8,809 nt of DNA from NCBI GenBank assembly GCA_036271375.1, contig DATBAT010000484.1:1-8809 (forward strand), given 5' to 3'. This document shows, one piece after another, positions 5,014 to 8,809 of this stretch (position 1 is its first letter; every line of letters starts with the position of its first letter). Under the pieces are notes generated by a model, which made no database searches, was not told where the DNA came from, and saw only the letters and a program-made list of their open reading frames with translations. Source of the stretch: DATBAT01 sp036271375 (GTDB taxonomy: Bacteria; Acidobacteriota; Terriglobia; Terriglobales; Acidobacteriaceae). The position numbers and the translations under genes are program-made.

Positions 5014-5077
5014 ATGACCCCAGTTCTTGATTTCTCCTGATTCCATAGAGAGATCGATCTGGGGTCATGCTATTTTT
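5014..5077 (+). terminator. Long two-part stem-loop with T-run after ino1 (terminator or structured leader)
   Basis: ATGACCCCAG (5014-5023) pairs perfectly with CTGGGGTCAT (5059-5068). Inside it, GATTTCTC (5029-5036) pairs with GAGAGATC (5048-5055) with one G-U pair, leaving a 5/3 internal loop and an 11-base apical loop. TATTTTT follows at 5071-5077, two bases after the stem, as in an intrinsic terminator for ino1. The outer loop is longer than typical, and the next gene starts at 5104, so a structured or attenuating leader for that gene is the alternative. Confidence 0.55.
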
Positions 5078-5103
5078 GCCTTCGGTTTGACAGGAGTTTC
5101 GCC

Positions 5104-5388
5104 ATGGCAGGATTTATCGAAGTGCACCCCCGCAACGCCTTTCAGGGGCTTTTGCTGGTCAACGTGGACGACATTAAATACGTCTACCAACTGGCTGGAG
5201 AGGGCAACGAGAAGTGGACGGTCATGCGCTTTCAGGGCGCAGACCTCAAACCAATCGACGTCGAAGAAAGTTATGAAGAAGTGAAGCGGCTGATCGCGCA
5301 GGCGACCGGCGGAATTGCGCCTAGTTCGGTCGGACTGCGGATGATTCCAACGCCCGCCCGCGTTTCATTGAGCGGAACGGCTCAGTGA
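5104..5388 (+). CDS. Small protein of unknown function, FlbD-like pattern
   Basis: A 94-residue soluble protein starting MAGFIEVHPRNAFQGLLLVN. CAGGAG (5091-5096) lies 7 bases before the ATG, a good start signal. The layout (hydrophobic strand, VNVDDIKYV, a TVMRFQG strand, then DVEESYEEVKRLIAQ) recalls FlbD-like small proteins, in which a strand pair is followed by a VxESxEEVxxxI helix. That is a pattern resemblance only, and no flagellar genes are nearby. The last 25 residues (TGGIAPSSVGLRMIPTPAR onward) look unstructured. The gene is preceded by the long stem-loop and is probably a separate unit from ino1. Its last 24 bases overlap the end of the convergent FUSC-type gene. There is no signal peptide and no cysteine. 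Confidence 0.7.
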   Translation: MAGFIEVHPRNAFQGLLLVNVDDIKYVYQLAGEGNEKWTVMRFQGADLKPIDVEESYEEVKRLIAQATGGIAPSSVGLRMIPTPARVSLSGTAQ

Positions 5389-6426
5389 CATCCGCTCCTG
5401 GAAAAGCTCCAGGGGCGCGAACGCGGTGTGAACGATCCAGGCGATACCCCCTCCCAACAGAGTATTGATGGTGCGTTGTGCAATCAGGCCGGTTTCTGGC
5501 AACCCCGCCAGCGCCAGCACGAAGACTACATACGCCGTCAGGCAAATCGCAAAGAGCGCGTAATTGACGAAAATTACCATGAAGCAAGCCCACACAAAAA
5601 ATAGCACCAGCGTCACCAGAATCCAGGGCTGAGGCCGTAGCAGGGAAGCAATGACGGTCGCCACGACGGCGCCGGCCAAAGTCCCCAGGATTCGGGCCAA
5701 ACCTCGTTGAAAGGTCTGCACGAAAGTCGGTCGCATCACAATTGCAGCGGTCATCGGGATCCAATAGCCGTTGGGCAATGCAAGATAGCGATACGCTGCG
5801 GCAGAGACCGCCAGAACGATAGCTGCGCGGAAGGCTTGCAGCCTCATACCATGGTCCGCGCCCAGCGCATGGGAGACGATGGCGTATTCCTCCGGCGTGC
5901 CACTGCCGCCAAGGACTGGATTCATTTTTCCGGTCACGCGGCGCACGATCAAGATGATTGCAATCTGAAGAAGTCCGCCGAGCAGCATGAAAGTCCCGCG
6001 TTCAAGCGCCTGCAAACCGTTCTGCGGATAGGCGGTCGAGATCACCAGCCAGATCACGCATTGAAGGGCGGTCCACGCGATGCTGGGGCTCAGGTTCCAG
6101 ACGGTGCCATAGAGAAATCCCCAAAGTGCGCTGATCAGGATGATGGAAAGATTGGAATGCCCGGCAACACTGCCGATCCAACTGGAGACGCACATCCCGA
6201 TTGCCGCAGCCCATAGAGGCGCTGTGCGCGAGCCGCGGAGTTCCTGGAAAGTTCCGAACCCAACGGTGAAAGCCCCGGCGGCCGCCATGAGCCCGTAGCG
6301 TGGATGGCCGGTGCTGATGCCAACGATCAGGGGAATCGCGATCGCCGGCAAGCAACGCAGCGCCGACTTGGGAATGAGTTTGGTCCAATCGAAGATTATG
6401 GTGTCGTGGGCTAGGGTACGAAGCAT
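5365..6426 (-). CDS. FUSC-family (fusaric acid resistance / aromatic acid exporter-like) membrane protein
   Basis: A 353-residue integral membrane protein with two hydrophobic halves, residues about 24-165 and 197-335, each with several transmembrane segments and separated by a short polar stretch (165-196). The second half carries the FUSC signature GYWIPMTAAIVMRP (220-233) followed by QRGLARILGTLAGAVVA (240-256). In YccS/AaeB-type proteins this region is followed by a large cytoplasmic domain; here that is absent, so this is a short, membrane-only member. The family is linked to export of aromatic acids and to efflux, but the substrate is unknown. The ATG at 6426 has AAGG about 9 bases upstream on its strand. 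The gene is on the same strand as the two glycosyltransferases, 145 bases downstream of them, and may be a separate unit. Its stop lies 24 bases inside the convergent 94-residue gene. Confidence 0.85.
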   Translation of the reverse strand: MLRTLAHDTIIFDWTKLIPKSALRCLPAIAIPLIVGISTGHPRYGLMAAAGAFTVGFGTFQELRGSRTAPLWAAAIGMCVSSWIGSVAGHSNLSIILISALWGFLYGTVWNLSPSIAWTALQCVIWLVISTAYPQNGLQALERGTFMLLGGLLQIAIILIVRRVTGKMNPVLGGSGTPEEYAIVSHALGADHGMRLQAFRAAIVLAVSAAAYRYLALPNGYWIPMTAAIVMRPTFVQTFQRGLARILGTLAGAVVATVIASLLRPQPWILVTLVLFFVWACFMVIFVNYALFAICLTAYVVFVLALAGLPETGLIAQRTINTLLGGGIAWIVHTAFAPLELFQERMSLSRSAQ

Positions 6427-6571
6427 GAAGTTATACCTTGCATGGATAAGCGGAATTCAGCAAGGGCGGCTGCTTATGCGTTTCTTGAATATTGTCTTTG
6501 GAAGAGCGATGCGAGATTTGCTCGCTGGACAGGCGATCGTGCCTGCTGGAACGCGGGATTGCCTAACGGGC

Positions 6572-7840
6572 TTATTCCTGGGGCCAGTATTGGGGCACTG
6601 GAGCGGCGTTGCGGGTTAGGACTGACGTCCAGAGCGCGCGGTACGGGAGCCAGCGGGGCAGCCTGCGTGCGCGTAGCGCGGGCGCTAACGCCTGGAAGTT
6701 CTGGTCCAGTTCGAACAGTCTGAGATAGCGGCGAATCACTTTCGGCATCGTCATGCGGAGGGCAGCGAGGAAGTTTCTCTCCGCCATAACTTCCTGCCAT
6801 TCCGGATGGTCGAGTATCGACGACAATGCCTCCGCCATCTTTTCCGTGCTGCCGGGTTCGTAAAAGCAGATTGCCAGGCCTTCGGCTGTGGCCATGTCGC
6901 GGAACTCCGGCAGGTCGGCGGCGACGATCGGGACACCGTATTCGCATGCCAAGTGAGCTACGCCGCTGGATCCCGCTGACGACGAATAGGGCATTACCAC
7001 AATGCTGGCGCTGCGGAACAATTCGGCGACGTCGTCTTCTGCCACGTAGCCAAGGAACTCAACCTGCGAGTTTCCTTTCATGCGCTCGGCGATCGACTCA
7101 ACATAACCCGGCATTTCGGGATGGTTGCCGCCGGCTACTACCAGTCGCACGGTCGGATGGTTCTTAGAGAACGATTCGAACGCGTCCATCAAAGGCTCGA
7201 GGCGCTTGTAAGTTCCCCATTTTCCGAACGCAAGAATCCGATGCTCGGGATTACCGCGCCTCGAAAGATCCGGAAACTCCGGGCGTCCGAAGAGAATGCC
7301 GTGCGGACGAAAATGTACATTGTTTCCGCCGTAGCGTTCGATCAGTGTGCGGCGGTACGCGGGGATCAGCACAGAGATCGAATCCGCCAGCAACAACATG
7401 CGGGTCGCGACCCATCCGCCGAGACGATAAAGGCGAGGATAGGGGACTCGCGCATCTTCCAGATTCATAGTGTCCATGATCTGGTGAAGCGTGACGTGGG
7501 TGTAGTAGCCACGCAGCCGCGAGAGCATCGGCACCATGACGCCCAGAAAAGCAGGAATGGCGCGGCTTCCGAAGGAAGCAAAACCCAGGTTGAACCAGAC
7601 CACGTCCGGCTTTTCTTTGCGGATGGCGCGCATCAACTGCACTGGGTTCGACAGTTTGTTGAACGACCAGCAGCGGATGACGTTGAATCCGTCGACTTCG
7701 GGCTGAGGTTCGGGAAGAGTATCTGACAAGATGGTCAGCTCAACGTTGGCGAATTTCCGCAGCGCTTGAGCCACGTGAAAGCCATATTCGTTGAGTCCTC
7801 CGCGGCTTGGCGGGAAGGCGCTGACCAGGCAGATTTTCAC
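6572..7840 (-). CDS. Glycosyltransferase family 4 (GT-B fold)
   Basis: A 422-residue cytoplasmic or membrane-associated sugar transferase. The N-terminal domain begins VKICLVSAFPPSRGGLNEYG, the usual GT4 start with a glycine-rich acceptor loop. The C-terminal nucleotide-sugar domain shows FGKWGTYKRLEPLMDAF (205-221), VRLVVAGG (231-238), EFLGYVAEDDVAELFRSA (261-278) and GVPIVAADLPEFRDM (302-316). The EX7E motif common in retaining GT4 enzymes seems missing: by eye its two glutamates align with A289 and L297 in SSSAGSSGVAHLACEYG. The frame runs open upstream to 8050, but the real start is the GTG at 7840, since the upstream part is antisense-like sequence inside the GT2 gene. The GTG overlaps the GT2 stop (GTGA), so translation is probably coupled. 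Donor and acceptor cannot be named. Confidence 0.9.
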   Translation of the reverse strand: MKICLVSAFPPSRGGLNEYGFHVAQALRKFANVELTILSDTLPEPQPEVDGFNVIRCWSFNKLSNPVQLMRAIRKEKPDVVWFNLGFASFGSRAIPAFLGVMVPMLSRLRGYYTHVTLHQIMDTMNLEDARVPYPRLYRLGGWVATRMLLLADSISVLIPAYRRTLIERYGGNNVHFRPHGILFGRPEFPDLSRRGNPEHRILAFGKWGTYKRLEPLMDAFESFSKNHPTVRLVVAGGNHPEMPGYVESIAERMKGNSQVEFLGYVAEDDVAELFRSASIVVMPYSSSAGSSGVAHLACEYGVPIVAADLPEFRDMATAEGLAICFYEPGSTEKMAEALSSILDHPEWQEVMAERNFLAALRMTMPKVIRRYLRLFELDQNFQALAPALRARRLPRWLPYRALWTSVLTRNAAPVPQYWPQE

Positions 7841-8562
7841 GAGGAGACTGTCCGGGTTATGGCGTGGCGTGACAGGCGGCCAAGAAGCGCCAGATATTCG
7901 ACCCCGACGCGAAAGCTTGCCTTGCTGGTGCCGCCGTGACGCAGTCCGAACTGATAGGGAACTTCTGTCACAGAACGCATCTTGCCGCGCACTAGAATTT
8001 CCAGCAGGAGTTTGAAACCCTGCGGCTGAAGCTCGATGCCGTCGATGCACTCGCGGCGAACCACAAAGAATCCTGACAGCGGATCACGGACTCGAATATC
8101 GCGGCGCTGCAAAGGAAGTGTGACCCACGTGCCGGCGCGCGAAACCCAGCGGCGCAAGAAATTCCAACCTTCGGTGCGGTCGCCTTCTACGTAGCGGCTG
8201 GCGACGGCCATATCTTTTCCCTGAAGGACGGCTTCGACCAACTTCGGCAGCAACTCAGGCGGATGCTGCAAATCGGCATCGATGACACCGAGAATGTTCG
8301 CATCGGTGTGCTTCCATCCGAAGATGACGGCACCGGCTAATCCGCGTTCACCCTTGCGGGTCGCGAGTTTAATTCTGGTGTCGCGGTCGGCATACTTCTG
8401 CACCACCGCGCCGGTTCCATCCTGACTATCGTCGTCGGCCACGATCAATTCGTAGTCGAGCGACATAGGTTCAAGCTGGGCGCGCAGGCGATCCAATACC
8501 AAGCCGATGTTTGCAGCTTCGTTTAAAGTCGGGATGACAAGACCGAGTTTCTCGTTGCTCAT
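7837..8562 (-). CDS. Family 2 glycosyltransferase, polyprenyl-phosphate sugar synthase (DPM1) type
   Basis: A 241-residue enzyme starting MSNEKLGLVIPTLNEAANIG. It shows the GT-A features of dolichol-phosphate mannose synthase-like proteins: ADDDSQDGT (42-50), GERGLAGAVIFGW (71-83), the metal-binding VIDADLQHPPELLPKLV (93-109), SRYVEGD (122-128), RDPLSGFFVVRR (159-170), PQGFKLLLEIL (180-190) and EVPYQFGLRHGGTSKA (200-215). Such enzymes move a sugar from a nucleotide donor to a polyprenyl phosphate carrier at the inner face of the membrane. There are no C-terminal membrane segments, so it resembles the soluble, peripherally bound type. I chose the ATG at 8562. A TTG at 8652 would add 30 atypical residues and coincides with the candidate -10 box. 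It is the first gene of a two-gene operon with the GT4 enzyme, overlapping it by four bases. Confidence 0.92.
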   Translation of the reverse strand: MSNEKLGLVIPTLNEAANIGLVLDRLRAQLEPMSLDYELIVADDDSQDGTGAVVQKYADRDTRIKLATRKGERGLAGAVIFGWKHTDANILGVIDADLQHPPELLPKLVEAVLQGKDMAVASRYVEGDRTEGWNFLRRWVSRAGTWVTLPLQRRDIRVRDPLSGFFVVRRECIDGIELQPQGFKLLLEILVRGKMRSVTEVPYQFGLRHGGTSKASFRVGVEYLALLGRLSRHAITRTVSS

Positions 8563-8651
8563 GATCGTTTTATGTAGTCCGTAACCGTCGTAATACTTTG
8601 ATGGGTTCCGCACCAAAGATGTTGGCCGAAAGTGAGCATGCTGAGTGATCA

Positions 8652-8680
8652 AAAATAGAGCACATGGCCTGTATTGTCGA
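8652..8680 (-). promoter_or_regulatory. Candidate sigma70-type promoter for the GT2-GT4 operon
   Basis: On the minus strand, TCGACA (8680-8675) matches five of six -35 bases. After a 17-base spacer comes TATTTT (8657-8652), which matches four of six -10 bases. Transcription would start near 8645, giving a leader of about 80 bases before the ATG at 8562. The leader has no strong Shine-Dalgarno. Confidence 0.5.
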
Positions 8681-8710
8681 GGCTTTTCGCATGGTCACTA
8701 GTGTGCAAAA

Positions 8711-8809
8711 CTATGCGTTCGCGGGGGAAATTTCAGTTACAGATTCCAGCCTTGCTCCGGCCTTTGCCGCTTCCGATATGACTCTTTGCTTCGCCTCTAC
8801 CAGAGGTAG
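8711..8809 (-). CDS. C-terminal fragment of a minus-strand protein (5' part outside window)
   Basis: Reading the minus strand from the right edge, one frame is open for 32 codons to a TAG at 8713-8711 and encodes a helical, charged peptide containing VEAKQRVISEAAKAGARLE and ending SVTEISPANA. The AAxAGARLxSVT pattern recalls the C-terminal tail of some ABC-2 transporter ATP-binding subunits, where it is followed by a longer acidic tail that is absent here; this is a weak suggestion. The strand agrees with the operon downstream, 148 bases away. A short open frame on the plus strand (from 8664) covers the same bases and is less protein-like. Confidence 0.4.
   Translation of the reverse strand, partial: LPLVEAKQRVISEAAKAGARLESVTEISPANA

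Noticed and set aside
6440..6479. Inverted repeat ATAAGC / GCTTAT between the FUSC and GT4 genes as a terminator
   Set aside because: Six-base arms with a 20-base loop and no T-run on the minus strand; not convincing.
7841..8050. 70-residue N-terminal extension of the GT4 frame
   Set aside because: It lies wholly inside the GT2 gene on the same strand in another frame and its composition (Arg/Ser-rich) is that of a shadow frame. The GTG at 7840 begins the canonical GT4 sequence.
8563..8652. 30-residue N-terminal extension of the GT2 gene from a TTG
   Set aside because: The family starts close to the GLVIPTLNEA motif, and the TTG coincides with the candidate -10 box. The ATG at 8562 is better.
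8664..8809. Open plus-strand frame from the ATG at 8664 to the window edge
   Set aside because: No ribosome site and no recognisable motifs. The overlapping minus-strand frame looks more like a protein end and agrees with the direction of the neighbouring operon.

Overview
The window looks like chromosomal DNA from a GC-rich, non-model Gram-negative bacterium. Acidobacteriota (Terriglobia / Koribacter-like) is my best guess. The guess rests on the mix of genes (a eukaryote-like inositol-phosphate synthase beside DPM1-type and GT4 glycosyltransferases, and small orphan proteins) and on the style of the intergenic repeats. It is an impression from memory, not a database result. There are no tRNA or rRNA genes, no CRISPR array, no prophage and no intact insertion sequence.

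Layout, left to right. (1) Positions 1-81 hold the 3' end of thiS (thiamine sulfur carrier). Its stop codon lies inside a hairpin-forming dispersed repeat. (2) Positions 82-343 hold an inverted pair of that repeat, one copy interrupted by a second repeat type, followed by a palindrome-rich upstream region for a MerR-family regulator (344-811) and a coupled small cysteine-rich protein (834-1097). (3) nth, endonuclease III (minus strand), meets that pair tail to tail; the two stop codons share a CTAG. (4) A second inverted pair of the repeat lies between nth and a plus-strand three-gene cluster: a TTG-started 75-residue protein, a DedA-family membrane protein and a secreted 144-residue protein. 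(5) A monocistronic-looking ino1 (inositol-3-phosphate synthase) follows. After it comes a long stem-loop with a short T-run, then a 94-residue orphan. (6) The rest is on the minus strand: an FUSC-type membrane protein, a GT4 glycosyltransferase and a GT2 (polyprenyl-phosphate sugar synthase-like) gene. The two glycosyltransferases overlap by 4 bp (GTGA) and have a plausible sigma70-type promoter upstream. At the right edge is the 3' end of another minus-strand gene, not firmly identified.

How the genes may work together. The GT2/GT4 pair, DedA (lipid-carrier recycling) and Ino1 (inositol head-group precursor) all bear on envelope lipids and glycoconjugates. They are in separate transcription units, so a shared pathway is only an inference. 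MerR and the small cysteine-rich protein are probably co-transcribed. I do not see a clearly new multi-gene system. The most unusual signals are the repeat family that has moved into the end of thiS, the 19-bp palindrome plus half-site before the MerR gene, the stem-loop after ino1, and the apparent loss of the EX7E motif in the GT4 enzyme.
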